Of a stretch of DNA of 64,000 bases, positions 44,879 to 57,210 are shown piece by piece. The notes beneath the pieces are model-generated. The model had not been told where the DNA came from, did not search any database, and was given only the letters and a program-made list of their open reading frames with translations. The stretch is from Physcomitrium patens (taxonomy: Eukaryota; Streptophyta; Bryopsida; Funariales; Funariaceae): positions 6,644,172-6,708,171 of the forward strand of contig NC_037269.1 in assembly GCF_000002425.4 (NCBI RefSeq), written 5' to 3'. A program made the position numbers and the translations under genes. The stretch's first letter is position 1, and the number at the start of each line of letters is the position of its first letter.

Positions 44879-44883
44879 CTGAG

Positions 44884-47400
44884 CGCTTTGAAAGCAACGT
44901 CACTCTTTGCCATAGATTTCTATGTGTACTTGTAGTTGATTTTAGTATGATTCCAATGTGGGTCAGTGAGAATTCAGTGTCATCTTGTTGAATTCAACAT
45001 GGCATTTCTATAGCATAATTGAGTACTTCAACTTATTTTTATGATGTTGGAGATTAAGTTGGATCTTGGAGTGTGCTCTAGAAATGTGTATGTCCAGTAT
45101 GCGTGGTGTAATTAGGTAATACATTTAAAGGTTAGTATTTTAGCGACTGGTCTATAGATGGACTACTGAAGACAAACTTGCACCAAAATTGTGCTTGTAG
45201 CAAGAATTCTAGACTAGTTGAGAGAAGACAAAAGTGCCACAGTTTGTTTTGTATCCTTGCAATGAATCAAGAGTTTGATTTTCTTAGAAATGACACATTC
45301 CTCGATCTGCTTGAAATTAGAAATACTACCTGGGTGAATGATGTCCACGAGATAGCGGACTCACATTCAGACAACTAGAACGAATTAATCTATTACTAAC
45401 TCTGCATTACAGTAATTTATGGAAGTTACTGTACGTTATTTAATCTGAATTGACGAGTGGTAAACAATAAACCAACGCATAAACATTATGTAATCTAGAT
45501 TGACAAGTGGTAATCAATAATCGAACGCACGAACATTCATGTGAAAATGACGGTTACAGGTGGGAAGTTTCATGAGGAAGGAAGTAGCAAGTACTTACTA
45601 AGTTTGAAATACCCAGTTACTAGTTCCAAAATCTAGAGGAGTTGTCGTAGAGCAGAGGAAGGTGATGACGAGGTTTGATCCATGTAGCTTGGTATGTAGC
45701 GTGGTTACAGAATATGAGCACTTGGGATAATCTCCATTGATCTGTCTCATTATTACTGTGATTTTCTTGGATATTTGTTATTGAGTTTATGCATGAAACT
45801 TTGAATAACAAAAGTATTGTATCATAAATTACCTATTTAGCATTGAACAAAGTATGAGGATTCCGAATTTAATATCTGTTAATCCCTAACAATTTTAGAA
45901 CCTTCATGAGTGGACATTAAATGAGGTAGTTTGAAAGGGCAGTAATCAGCATTATAGGAAAGGGAATTAGTGATAGTCCAAATATTTGTGAGTCTGAAGT
46001 ATGGTGAAGTGAAAAACTGTGCATATCCTAGGAATGTTGCAAACGATGATTGGCCTGTACAGCAATGCCCAGAGGATTTACGCTGGTTCTGGCTTGCTGC
46101 TGAATTTGAATGGCTTTAAAGAGGATTGTGTCACTTTTAAGATCTAACCTAAGTAGTCGTCGATTATTCTCATTTCCACGTCCCACAACCATTCTTTCGA
46201 AAGTGTTCTCCCCTCGCTAGATCTTGAAACTATAGTGTATGTTATCATGAGTTCAGGGGTTTTCACTATCAAGTGGTCAATTAGGTGAAACCTAATTGTC
46301 CAAAAAGCTTTCCAAGAGAGTATGTTTCCTGCCGTGTTTGCATCTCCTGTTGTAAGAAAAGCTAGAGAGGAACTAGGATGTGTCCGGTATGTCAATATAA
46401 ACTCACCAAAATACCTAAACTTGTTTACTGTTGAAGATTATGCTGGATATGGTGGGATAGTAGTAGTTGTCTGACACTGAAGGAATTGAACTCACTGCAA
46501 AGTCAGAGTTATCCACTTTTTAGGATAATGTTTAAACTTTCAAACCTTGAGACATAAGTATGTTCCTGCTTTTGAGACTTAGCCAGATTGAGAAGAGCTC
46601 CCAATTGTATGTGCAGCAGTCTCAACTAAATTGTTTTAGAGTAAGAACAGGTACAATCCAACAACATATACAATAGCTCATGTCTGGATGAATCAATTTT
46701 TAGTCACATGTCAACTTGGGGTTGAATTGGTAATCTCAATACCGCCATGAAATGTCTAATCATCTTTTGTTAACATGAGGCGTTTGTACATTTGAAACGA
46801 AGTATATGTTTACTTTGTTGCTTGTAACGATGCTTCAAACATGGGCATTTTTGAAATATATCACAATCCATAGAAAGGTAATTCATACTGCGTGACAATG
46901 TCTGAAGGGTGGCAACACTTCTTTACAGGATGCTCATAGATTGAATACAATCGGCGATCATGTGTCACCCAGTCCAGACAGTATTTACTAATTATTTGAG
47001 CTAAATCTTGGTTCATGGCGGTTTAGTTGCTGGAATTCAACATCGAGAATTCCGCAGTGAGGTCATGTGGTAGAGGTTTTGATTGCGCTGAGTTTTGCTT
47101 CGGAAGTAGCGAATTGTAGTGGGTGCATGTTGGTTTTAGTGTTTAGTGTCTCTGGCGCTTATGGACTAGTTAACTTGTGTATTTCCGCATTAGTCTTGCA
47201 AATAGTTTGAACATGTTTGGAGTGCTATCAATGGAGGCCCTGGATTGCAGGAGAAGATATTCCTATGGCGCATGTTTGAGTTCTAGGAGGTCCTCACTCC
47301 ACCTGATTTCAGGTACCATATTATGGATCCTTCATTCTTGAATCTACTAAGAAGTAGAATCTGATCGTTGGTTGCCTATTGCATTGGGTTGTGTAGGAGA
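44884..47400. other. Host DNA upstream of the nuclease-kinase locus
   Basis: This is less AT-rich than the flanks and free of recognisable element sequence. It probably holds the promoter and 5' region of the gene relic at 47401. No open frame longer than about 85 codons was convincing. Confidence 0.45.
45441..45540. repeat. Two tandem 50-bp units
   Basis: The units start TAATCTGAATTGACGAGTGG (45441) and TAATCTAGATTGACAAGTGG (45491) and share the rest with about ten differences. Confidence 0.75.
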
Positions 47401-47611
47401 ATGGATGACGCCGGTCGAAACTTGAAAGAGCAGCTAGGAAGTGTGGAAGGGCAGATACGAGGACTGGAAGAGCGCATAGGAAGAGTGGAAGAGGAGATAT
47501 CTGGAGTGGAAGATAGCATACGAAAAGAGGAAGAGCAGGTCGAAAAATGCTTTGATGATGAGGAGAAAAAGTAACTTCGAGATGAGAAAGCGCAATTCCT
47601 GCATGGACGAG
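47401..47611 (+). pseudogene. Exon 1: coiled coil
   Basis: Starts MDDAGRNLKEQLGSVEGQ and continues in glutamate-rich heptads (LEERIGRVEEEISGVEDSI). It ends at a GAG/GTCACT donor whose phase fits the next exon. The coiled coil suggests self-association. Confidence 0.6.
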
Positions 47612-47763
47612 GTCACTTCTATCACTCGTCATTGAAGGCCCATCTCCTCATCATCTTTGTGATTTAATGTTCCTGGGGGTTGCTGGATTGTTGAGCAAGG
47701 GTGTATTTCATGGTTATTGGAGTAGGTTTGGGATAGGGTTAGCGTAGGCTTGGATGGTCTACT

Positions 47764-47841
47764 TCATTGACCTGCATTGTTCCCATTGCCGGTTATCTAT
47801 TGTCATTGACCTGCATTATTCCCATTGCCGGTTATCTATTG
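47764..47841. repeat. Two tandem 39-bp units
   Basis: TCATTGACCTGCATTGTTCC begins each unit (47764 and 47803), with one difference between them. It lies in the presumed first intron of the gene relic. Confidence 0.9.
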
Positions 47842-48188
47842 TCAGACTAGGTGGAATAGTTAATGTTTTCTCTTTATTATGGGTTGTTTAGAGGCTATTC
47901 TCCACTAGGGTTGTCCTTGGTCCTCGCTTGATCATTTTAGGTTTGGCAATGCATGTGAAGGTGCGCGCATGAGAAAATAACAGAGAAAATGGTCTTCTCT
48001 ATTTGTTTTTTCCATGACATTGAGAGAGTACTGTAGTTTAGCTAGCGTGTCAAATGTATGCACCCAAGGCCAATTCACGATGACAGACCTTAAGAGAGTT
48101 GCCCTCGTGTGTGATGGTTGTTTCAGTCGCTTCACATTCATAACTATGTTAACAAAAACTTCAGTCATACATGGTTTTGTGTGTGCAG

Positions 48189-48779
48189 ACTTGGGCACAG
48201 AACATGACCGGTTGGTGCAGGAGGTCGTGGTGCCGGATGTCCCTTCAGGGCTTCGCTCTTACCCAAGCTGCTCGACCAAGGAACGGATGTATAATCCTCT
48301 TAAAGTGGAGCATTGGGATGTGAAGGAAGAGATTGAAGAATTTTTCAAGAGGGCAGACAAAAGGAAGCATGCGTATGAGATCTCTGTGACGTCTTCTACT
48401 CGGAAAACTTCAGTGACAGCGAAGATGGAGGGAATTATCGTCGCGAATATTATGTCCGAAATCCAACACTTTATGAAGAAGAAGCAGCCACAGCTAAAGT
48501 TCCGTTTTGAGTCGCAGGTCGTACTCAGTTCCATTGAAAAGAAGAAAGACGAAACGTACGAAACAAACAAAACAGACAAAACAGACAAAACGGGATCGGA
48601 TGCAAAATTTAGTCCAAATTTAGTCGACTTGGTGATCAGGAACCCTCGAGCAGACTTCGTAGTTACCATACACGAGTAGAATGCTTTGGTCGCAGAGGTA
48701 AAGAATGGAGGTCTGGGATCTGACCAAGGTGACGCCTGGCATCTCCACAAAGCTTGGACAGAATGCTCCTGCATACCAG
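48189..48779 (+). pseudogene. Exon 2: nuclease-like region
   Basis: Follows a TTTGTGTGTGCAG acceptor. Conserved-looking pieces are VVVPDVPSGLRSYPSCSTKE, YEISVTSSTRKTSVTAKMEG and LVDLVIRNPRADFVVTIHE, then NALVAEVKNGG. The acidic DLVI and the EVK triplet, separated by a beta-hairpin-sized gap, fit the D...ExK pattern of restriction-endonuclease-like folds. A run of KTDKTDKTG is a small internal repeat. Confidence 0.62.
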
Positions 48780-49299
48780 GTCCTATCTGGCCCTATCCCA
48801 TATTTTCATAGTATTTTCCAATTCTCACATTTTTGCAAGAATTCTGACCACGGTCCAATAATTGCAGGTGCGAAGTTCTTAGCATTACGGCAGCTCATGG
48901 TGAAAAGCTCATTCGTTGTATTAGTCAGCTGTACGAGCACATGGCTCTGTAAGCTGTTTTTGAACCCTTGATTTTCGTGGTAATCTTTCCTCTTGACTAG
49001 ATTGCCTTGGAGCTCAGCCCTTATTTGCTTAGTCAACTTTGCCTTTGCCAGCTCCCAGTAATCAAACAGTCCATTTTGACGAACCTCTTTTCTAACAAAC
49101 TGCATTTTACTGCCTATTTAATCCTGGTTCTATGTTGACTCACTTTCAGGTCTTATTTTCTCTTCTTTCTTCTGTCTCCTTTCATCCTACCAGTGTAATT
49201 TTCTGTCACTGTCTTGGTTTTCGGATCTTTTTTGGGAAAAATGCTAGCATGGAATGCGCGGCAGTTCTTATTTATCTTTCCTCTTGCTCTGAGTTGCAG

Positions 49300-49612
49300 C
49301 TCTGAGGTGGGTTACGGTGTCTCAACTGATGCTAGAAATTGGTTTCTCTTCAAACGGGATAATGCCGGCTGCCTCAAAATATCAGTTGGTTTTAAGGCGG
49401 GAGGTGGGCACCCACCTGTGCTTGCTGCGTTGACATATTTGGTGGACATTGCTTACAAGGATAAAGTTTGATAAAGGACCTGGTCATGGCGAAACTCCCA
49501 GAGTACATGGAGCTGCCCCTTCCGAACCCTCTAGTGAAATCACTGATGACGTTAAGAACGATCCAGACTTAAGAGGATGTGCGAGCAGTAACAGTGTCTC
49601 TAAAACACAAAG
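49300..49612 (+). pseudogene. Exon 4: end of nuclease-like domain and linker
   Basis: It follows a GAGTTGCAG acceptor. It reads SEVGYGVSTDARNWFLFKRD, resembling the YGVLTT..WFLKR end of the nuclease-like domain in Crinkler relatives. A polar linker (ETPRVHGAAPSEPSSEITDD) follows, ending at an AAAG/GTAACT donor. Confidence 0.58.
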
Positions 49613-49703
49613 GTAACTTGTCCAGCCAGCCATTCAAATTGTTCCATGAAGTCGGACATGTAGAAGAGAACAAATGGTGAAATGACTGCAATTGCATTTG
49701 CAG

Positions 49704-50687
49704 GTCAACGAGAACTCGCTTAGATGGGAACCAGCTGGCTCTGAAAGATGTCTCTGCTGTGGACCTGAACCTGAAAGTAACGGGCGGTATCATAAGTTGT
49801 GAGGGGTGAAGTGGATGCGTTGCTATTGGCCGTATGTATGGACAGGCTGTTGCATTGAAGTTTGCCTACTTAAACACGGAACGTGCGGAGGTGAGCCGGA
49901 GTTGTGGTATGTGGAAATGTTGCGTTCAGAGCTGAAAGTTACCATTACTTGGTCTAATAGGGGGCTGAGTTTGAGAGGTCCTGTTTGCGACACCTTTAGT
50001 GGCAGGTAGTCTTAGGTAGATGCACGTGAAGCATGTTGGTGTCGAAGTGCACGTGCAGTTTGCGACACCTTACCTGTTTGTGATCTTATTTTGTCAAGCC
50101 CATCTTTTTGCCGTGCTTGTGCAGGCTCTTCTGAAGGAGGTAGTTGCCTATCAGAAGATAAAGAAGCTTTGGGGGATTTTTGTTCCTCGATTAATAGAAT
50201 ATGGAACCACATGTAACGGTCAGGCTGTATTTGTAGCCACAGAATTGATTGATGGCGTTGAACTTGGAGAAGGTAGGATTGGTTGCGAAACTGTCCAATG
50301 TGGAGGATGCTACTCTCTGCATTCTGATCTAAAGGGTTTCTCGTAGCCTGATCATGGTGATTTTATTCAGTGCTTCTTGAAGGGCCAGTATCTGTGAGTA
50401 ACTGCAATCCTCTGGTGGATTAGTCATTTATTTGCTTGTGTGGTGATTATTTTTCAGTAGCAGTGACCCAGGAGGTGGAGACTGCTGCACTTGATGAGCT
50501 TGATGCAGTCCATGCATGCGGGTTGCTTCATGGAGATATTGAGGCACGTAATCTTATGGTAGTGCGGGGAAAACAGCCTCCCGTCCGCATCCTGGATTTT
50601 GGATTTTCGCGTATTACCAGCAGCAAGAAGTTACAGGAGTCAGAGCGCGTGCGCTTAGAATACCTCTTGGCACACATGATGAACTAG
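49704..50687 (+). pseudogene. Exons 5-7: protein kinase-like domain
   Basis: A glycine-rich loop region is followed by SGCVAIGRMYGQAVALKFAY, with the VALK lysine. The second piece reads LKEVVAYQKIKKLWGIFVPR and GQAVFVATELIDGVELGE, the hinge. The last piece holds the catalytic loop HGDIEARNLMV (HGD for HRD, with D and N kept) and RILDFGFSR with DFG. The protein ends about 25 residues past DFG without an APE motif. This short C-lobe is typical of Crinkler-associated and related small kinases. The domain may bind ATP; activity is unknown. Confidence 0.75.
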
Positions 50688-51600
50688 CGGGAAATGAGAA
50701 AATGCTGCATGATATCCATTCATTCTGCCCTTTTAAGTGTAGAGTAAGCACCTTTTCAAGCAACTTTCATCTATCTTGTTCAAGCAAACGGCCCGGACGT
50801 GACTGAAAGACGTAGGGTCTCATTCCAGTTCTTTATGTGTTCTAATGAAAGCATAGTCTTGGGTATTCATTAGCCTTCAAATTAATTTTCTTCTTGAGAG
50901 CACCTTGTTTCTATAGAGTCGAATGGTGGTCGCTCTTGAATCCGTAGCGATATGCTCTCTTTCACATTGTTTTGTGAGCACAGAGGGGCAGATTCTCTTC
51001 AAGAAAAGTGAGTTTGTCTTTACAATAGTATTTGTAATGTTAAGGTTGTAAAGAATGGTTGAAAGATTTTTGATCTACATATATAGATTGACTTTGGCCA
51101 TATAATTAAGCCATAATATGTAGAGCCTATATATAAAATGTTTAAATATTCAAATTATTTAAATATTGAAGTTTGATAAAAAAAAATTAAAATCATTAAT
51201 TGAATCTATGATTGCTATGTTGAAATTGTCAATAGCAAATATATATCAAAGGAAGAAAAAATTCATTGAAATCCAATAGTATTTAGGCCTTCAATTGTTG
51301 TATAATATTTACATCAAATTCTCTCTTATTTAAGCTTCTTCTTTTCTTATCCTTTGCTTTTGAGCCTTCTTGATAATAGACTATATGAATACCAATCTTA
51401 TTTTCAACTCTTTTATATCCAACATGATTCATTTTTGTATTTAGTAAGGAATTAATAATTTAATTTGCCATGAACAATCCCACTATAGATGCTTTACAAG
51501 AAAAATAAAAAATATTTAAATTATAAAGATAAAATAATCATGATGAAGAAATTTTAATCTAATCATTGAAATCTATTAAAAGCTTAACAAAATCATGCCA
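50688..51600. other. 3' flank of the gene relic, then AT-rich DNA
   Basis: Up to about 51060 the composition is host-like. Beyond that it becomes AT-rich and may be decayed internal sequence of element E. No reverse transcriptase or integrase was recognised. Confidence 0.45.
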
Positions 51601-51603
51601 AGT

Positions 51604-52320
51604 CTATGTATTCATTAGCACTATGTGATATGTATATTTGACTATAAATGCTAGTCCATTATCTATTTTGTAAAGAATAGCAATTAATACTCTAATAAAA
51701 TTGAGAAACCAAGGACCAAAGGTGATGTGGGACTTATCTCCTCCCCAATTCATTATGGCTTCTGAATCCCTCAACCATGGCCTTCCTAGTAATAAAGGAA
51801 ATGAGTCCTTTGACGTATGCATCCGAATGACATGATATGTCAAGGTATATTCTTCACCCTCAATCCACGTTCTACAATTTTCTATTTGACCCACTAGAAT
51901 AGATGAACTATGATTTGCTATCTTGATAACAAAAGGAGATGGACTAGTGACACTCAATCCTAATTTCTCCATGGTTTGGAAGGGCATAATATTCAAACCA
52001 CTTCCACCATCTACTATAGTATAAGATATTATTTTGTCTACAATAGAAACTTTAATTTCTATTGCTTTTACCTCGGTTTGTTTAGTATAGGCCTCTATTT
52101 TTGCCACCATCCTAACTTTGGGCCTTCTTTGTTTTCTCATAGGTATGTGGTTTTTTAGTGCCTTCTTAACTATTGGAGAAATTTCCAATAGTTGAGCAAA
52201 GGTGATATTAGCTTTTAACTGGCTAAGATCATCCCATAAATCATATTCTTGTGTGCTAAATTCTTCCACATCTTTCTTTTGTTGAAGAACTTCAATTGTG
52301 GGAATTTTGGACCCTCCCAA
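51604..52320 (-). pseudogene. Protease region of element E
   Basis: The active site reads TIVDGGSGLNIMPFQTMEKL (DGGS). It is followed by FVIKIANHSSSILVGQIENC and FPLLLGRPWLRDSEAIMNW, where LLGRPWL is the usual end block of non-chromovirus gypsy proteases. Confidence 0.85.
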
Positions 52321-52649
52321 CTATGGTTGTCTGGATTTACACTTGGTTCATGCTCAACCTCAGGATTTTGAAATGGTAATTCTTCTACCAAAGGATTAAA
52401 TCTCAAAGATTTAATTTTGGTATCTTGAGTTGCTTTAATTGTGTTCCTTGTGACTTGATCTAAATCCAAAAGACAAGGTGGACTCTCTGAGACACTACTC
52501 CCCTCTTCTTAATGGATAGATAAAGATGCAGCCCTAGATCTAGTTGTTACTGCTAGGGCTGGTATCACAAGTAAGTTCTTCTTCTTTGATTGATTTCTTT
52601 CAAAAGTTATTAAATTCAATTCTGGGGAAAAAACTTGATTGACATCAAG

Positions 52650-53402
52650 TTGTTAAGGATTTTGAGGTTCTCCCAATTGTCTTATGGGCTTAGATATAAA
52701 TCGTACGTCTTGAGATCCTTGGTCTTGTCTTAGTTGATTAGAAGAATTTTGACTTTGATCAAGATTTAAAGGAATATATCGAGAATTTGTTTGAAGTCCA
52801 CTAGGTGCATTTTGGTTTTGTCTATTTTTTTCATAGTCATAATACAGGTTAGGAGGCCTCAAATTGTTATCTAGTGGAGGTTGTCTTGCTTCTCTACGAT
52901 TATCGTATGATTGTTGAACATAGATACCAGGTGAGGGTTGTAAAGGCACTACTCGATCTAATTTCCTACAAAATTTTGTGGGATGGTTACCAACACAATT
53001 TCCGCATTGTACTTGATTTTCAATCTAGCATTGACCAAGTGGATGTCTTTTCCCACAAAATGCATGAAATTCTACTTGTTATCTTTCTTGATTTATAAGA
53101 CCATGGCTCCTACTATTAAACCCTTGTTGCCCCGAATTATACCCTTGAAAGGTTTGCTTTTTGTATCGAGGAGCATTTTGATGAGAATGTTGGTTTTGTG
53201 GAGGAATAAAATTACAAAATTGAGCCGAATGCCCTGATTGTCGACATTGAGTACACCATAATCTTGTTATATGTCTTCCTGACTCAATGGGAGGTGGAGG
53301 AGGATTGGAGTTGGAATTCCTAGCCAACCCAACTAATTGTTCCGTCATCAATTTCATTTGATGAGAGATTTGGGTTTGAAATTCTAATTGAAAAGCCCTC
53401 AT
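52650..53402 (-). pseudogene. Nucleocapsid region of element E with two CCHC knuckles
   Basis: CTQCRQSGHSAQFC (53079-53402 part) and CGNCVGNHPTKFC near 52965-53010 both fit C-X2-C-X4-H-X4-C. The linker is rich in Q and N. Confidence 0.82.
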
Positions 53403-53423
53403 CTCTTTTTATAAACCCTCCTT

Positions 53424-54506
53424 CTACCTATTATCTTCAATAGGATATGTCAAGGCCAATGAAGAAAGTAGAGGCCTAGTATTTAAGGGTAAGGGATAAG
53501 CTTTTAGAGTTGTGGGAATCATCCGTGGTTGTTCATGCATCTGAGAACTTGATGCATAAGGAACTCTAGCATGTATGGATATAAAACTAGGGATATTGTG
53601 ATCTTCTTTACGCCACAGCCTCTCATGCTCCTTATTTATTTGTTCTATTTCTCTTGCAGCATTCTTGGCTGCTATTAAGTCTTTGGAACGTGCATAGAGG
53701 ATTTCTTTAATCGTCTCCTCTTTAACAAATCCTTGAATAAAGAAATGCTTCAAGGTGTCATCTGTGAGCAAGGTTCCTACAAACCTTGTCACAACTAAAT
53801 CAAAACATTGAATATATGATGTAATGTCTTCATCCTTTTCTTGTCTAAGAGAAGATAAAGCGGTTAAGACTGTGTTTTGTCCTACTTCAGGTCGAAATGG
53901 TTCTAAAAAGAACCGTTGGATCATATCCCAACTTATGAAGGTATTAGGAGAGTGGTTACGGTACCACTCATATGTCCCATTTTTTAATGTGGTTGGAAAC
54001 CACACTAAATAGTAACGGCCATCTATTATTAAATACGTTGTAAGTGTTTCTATAAAGCGTTCTACATGGGCCGATGGATCTTCATCTCTCGTACCTCTAA
54101 AAGTAGAGAGGTTAGGTGGCATAGGAGCAGCAATAAGCCCCTCTGGGACTCGAATAGGTAAACCCCTTGGTTGAACCAAGGGATTAATTGGTATAGGTGG
54201 AAGTTCTTCCCGTTCAGCTTGATTTGGATCCATGGTCTCTTGTGGTTTTAATGGATGAGTAATTTCTTGATCCGAATTACTTCTATTATCCTTTGAAGAA
54301 TTTGATAATACTTTTGTTAAGTTTTCTTCAAGATCCTCTAAGGGAAGGTTTTCAAATTTCTCAAAGAAATTTCTAGGCGTATTTAATTCGAGTTCACACG
54401 TTGGAGTCTTAGGATTTGATAAAGGAGGTCTAATAGTTCTTAAGAGTTTTAGGTTTTCTAAAGGTTCTACTAATTCTAGTTTATGGGACCTAGTAGAGCG
54501 GTACAT
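53424..54506 (-). CDS. Gag of element E
   Basis: An open frame of 360 codons. The N-terminal third is polar and variable. The retrotransposon gag domain spans about residues 130-290: LSTFRGTRDEDPSAHVERFI, WFPTTLKNGTYEWYRNH, SWDMIQRFFLEPFRP, LSSLRQEKDEDITSYIQCF and FIQGFVKEET. It would assemble the particle shell. The start MYRSTRSHKLELVEPL is the first Met of the frame. The knuckle region follows downstream, so gag is complete or nearly so. Confidence 0.85.
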   Translation of the reverse strand: MYRSTRSHKLELVEPLENLKLLRTIRPPLSNPKTPTCELELNTPRNFFEKFENLPLEDLEENLTKVLSNSSKDNRSNSDQEITHPLKPQETMDPNQAEREELPPIPINPLVQPRGLPIRVPEGLIAAPMPPNLSTFRGTRDEDPSAHVERFIETLTTYLIIDGRYYLVWFPTTLKNGTYEWYRNHSPNTFISWDMIQRFFLEPFRPEVGQNTVLTALSSLRQEKDEDITSYIQCFDLVVTRFVGTLLTDDTLKHFFIQGFVKEETIKEILYARSKDLIAAKNAAREIEQINKEHERLWRKEDHNIPSFISIHARVPYASSSQMHEQPRMIPTTLKAYPLPLNTRPLLSSLALTYPIEDNR

Positions 54507-55366
54507 TAACTTCTACGATCACGATGTCATCTCTAAAAACTAAAACTAAGACAATTAAAATAAACCAAACCAATTAATTATAAAATTTAAATTTTTATAT
54601 AGTGTATTCATCCACCTGCATCCCACTTAAACATTCCTTCCGACATCGAAGAGAAATACAACAAAAATAATTTAAAAGAAGAATGCTTAAATTGAGTATC
54701 ACCCCAAGTAATTCTTTTCTTCTCTTAAACTATTATACGAAACAACCTCATGTGGGGGTGACCCTAAACAACATTCAATGCAAAGGCAATCCGTTTTTGG
54801 CAGTAAGTCCGAGCTCTTTCTTTTCTATCCTTTACACTAATGCAGTTAGGAAATTACCCACTACTTGGTTAACAACAAAAAATACTAGACAAAAAAATTC
54901 CTTGCATGCATCATTCCAATTTGAAGGAGAACTCACCTAGTTGCATCGCCAGCCACCCTACCACTTGTTAACGAATTTGACAAAAAAACTTCTAAACAAT
55001 CTTTCCTATTCGATCACGAGCTTTATTTGGAAGTATTATTGAATAATAAATGTTCTATTATAATCTACACTTAAGTCCTAGAAGAGAGAGTAGATGAATA
55101 CCTCTTTTGCTTCTTCCTCCTAGGTTCTACCCTCCAACTCCTTGCTCCTTGCTCCAAGCTTATGTGCTAAACTTTAAATAATTGAAATAATTCACAAATG
55201 CTAAAAAACTTACTTGAATTTATGCTCTCCAAGTGTCAAGTACCTTCTTCTAGCTCCTTGCTTCTCAATCTACAATCTGTGTTAATTTAAATAATAAATT
55301 AAAGAGCTTAATTGATTATCTCAAGAGCACTTACCTTAAAATGTAGCCTTTCAGCTTGATTTCTTC

Positions 55367-55445
55367 ATTTTCTTTTTTTTTTCTTTTTTTTTTTCTTTCA
55401 CTTCAATCTCTTCTTTGTTTTGCTTTTTCTTTCAATTATTTTTCT
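55367..55445. repeat. Pyrimidine-rich tract
   Basis: Long T runs broken by single C residues, within the leader of element E. Confidence 0.8.
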
Positions 55446-55839
55446 TGATTTGTTGATGAAGTAGATTTTGAAGTTGTTGAAGAAACCCTCCCTATACTAC
55501 ATCTGTGAATAGAAAGGATATAGTGGTTGGAGAGGGTGATGAACTCCCTCTTCCAATAGAGAATTGCCGCCAACAAGGAATTTACAAAATAGATGAAAAA
55601 AGATGATACGAGGGGTGGAGAAGGTGATTAAATCCCTCTACTCACTAGAGATGGGCCCTCAACTAGAAAAATTACAAAGAGGGGGAGTGATGAAACCTTG
55701 AAGAAGAGCTCCACCTTTAATGCTTGCAAGAGACAACCACCTAAAGAGAACACCCAAACAATGCTAATACTAATATTTAACTACTCAAATTCTACTTAGG
55801 GTTAGAAATAATAATAATTGCAAAGAATTAAATTAATAA

Positions 55840-56400
55840 ATAAATAAGAAATATATTAAATTAATTCAATACCTAAAACTTATCATACATGAAAAATAAA
55901 TAAATAAATAAATAAATAAAATAAAATAATATTAGTAAATAAAAGTAAGAGTAAAAATTAAATAAAAAAAGTAAACATAAAAAGAAAATTAAATGTCAAA
56001 GGAAAAGCAAAAAAATAAAATAGAATAGAGTAAAAAAAAAGTTAAAATAAAAGTTAAAATTAATTTCAAAGTAGAAAATAAAATTAAAATTAAAAGTTGA
56101 AAACAAAATAATATTAAAGTAAAAAATAAATATGAAATTAAAAAGTTAAAAGTAAAATTAAATATTAATAGAGTTTATTTTATTTTATTTTTATTATTAT
56201 TAAAATCATTAATTTAATTTAATATTATTATTTTTACTTTGAATTTTAATTGATTTCTGTTTTTATTTTTATTTTTAATTATTATTATTATTATTATTTT
56301 ATTTTTTATTTTTAATTTAAGTTTAAATTTTGTGTTATAATTTAATATAATTAAGACGAAAAATTTTAAACACAAAATTTACAAGTGTAACATAACATCA
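55840..56400. repeat. AT-rich low-complexity block
   Basis: It contains an (AAAT)n run at 55893-55930, then A-rich sequence changing to T-rich sequence near 56170. That arrangement could fold back on itself. It is part of the element E leader. Confidence 0.8.
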
Positions 56401-57190
56401 ATAATGTAAATGAGTGAAAAGATAGAAATCACTAACCTCAATCGTATTCCGCTAAAGGCAGCAACCCCTCTCTACTCCAAAAATCGCCACAATTTTAATT
56501 TTGATTCAATAGCACCAAATTTTGCACCACTACAATCTCAACTCCAAGATTCTTGTATTCAGAAATTTCCAATATTAAATTGTCACCAGGCACTAAGAAA
56601 TGCCTTTCCAAACATGAGGTACACGAAACTGCCAATGCAGTGAACCCCTTTCTAGTCTAAAACTCACTATAAATTCGTATCAATTCCAATTTGAACATGC
56701 AATAGCTTTTTGGAAAGCTAAAATCAAGATACACAACTTCAAAAAGTTTTACGTTCAAATATGCAACACAAAAAAACTGATTGATGAAAACCTGAGAGCA
56801 ACTTGGAGTATACCAAACAACCAAGGCAGTGAACCCCCTTTGAATCAAAAATCCACTAAAAATTCAATTTTAGTCCAATTTAAATGTGTGATAGCTTTTT
56901 AGAAAGCTCACATCAAGGTACAAAATCCTAAAAAGTTTGAAGTTGAAACACACAACATATAAAAACTGATTGATGAAAACCCGAGAGTAAATCAACAATC
57001 AATTCAACAATGAAATTTTTACTATCTTGTAAAATAAGAAAGAGAAATGCTTTGTTTCCACTAATAAAGAAGAAATGTAGAACACTTACCAATGATGAAG
57101 AGCTACTTGAATTGCTCACTCCACAAAACCAAGCAAGATTAATCACAACAAGCAAACTTCACATTCACACACACCATTAGAAGCACCATC

Positions 57191-57207
57191 TCCCGGCAAA
57201 CGCACCA
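57191..57207 (-). other. Primer-binding site of element E
   Basis: On the element strand TGGTGCGTTTGCCGGGA begins three bases after the LTR. It resembles the TGGCGCCGTTGCCGGGGA site used by Tat/Athila-type elements. Confidence 0.72.
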
Positions 57208-57210
57208 AAA

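Larger units (their letters stand above)
47401..50687 (+). pseudogene. Nuclease-like/protein kinase gene relic (Crinkler-like architecture)
   Basis: A host locus on the plus strand with about seven exons separated by GT-AG introns. Likely exons are 47401-47611 (coiled coil), 48189-48779 (nuclease-like), 48894-48948 (or from 48868), 49300-49612, 49704-49890, 50125-50272 and 50458-50687. Intron phases agree at nearly every junction. Total coding length is about 1.7 kb. Domain order is coiled coil, a PD-(D/E)XK-type region and a C-terminal kinase-like domain. The same order is known in Crinkler/CR-type proteins of fungi, oomycetes and some plants. About four reading-frame breaks make it a likely recent relic. 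Role in the cell unknown. Confidence 0.72.

Noticed and set aside
46144-46395. Minus-strand open frame as a host gene
   Set aside because: 83 codons, no domain, no homologous piece in the window; likely chance within host intergenic DNA.
47401-50687. A non-standard nuclear genetic code explaining the broken frame of the gene relic
   Set aside because: All three standard stops end open frames of this window at sensible places, including the gene's own last exon, so ordinary decay is simpler.
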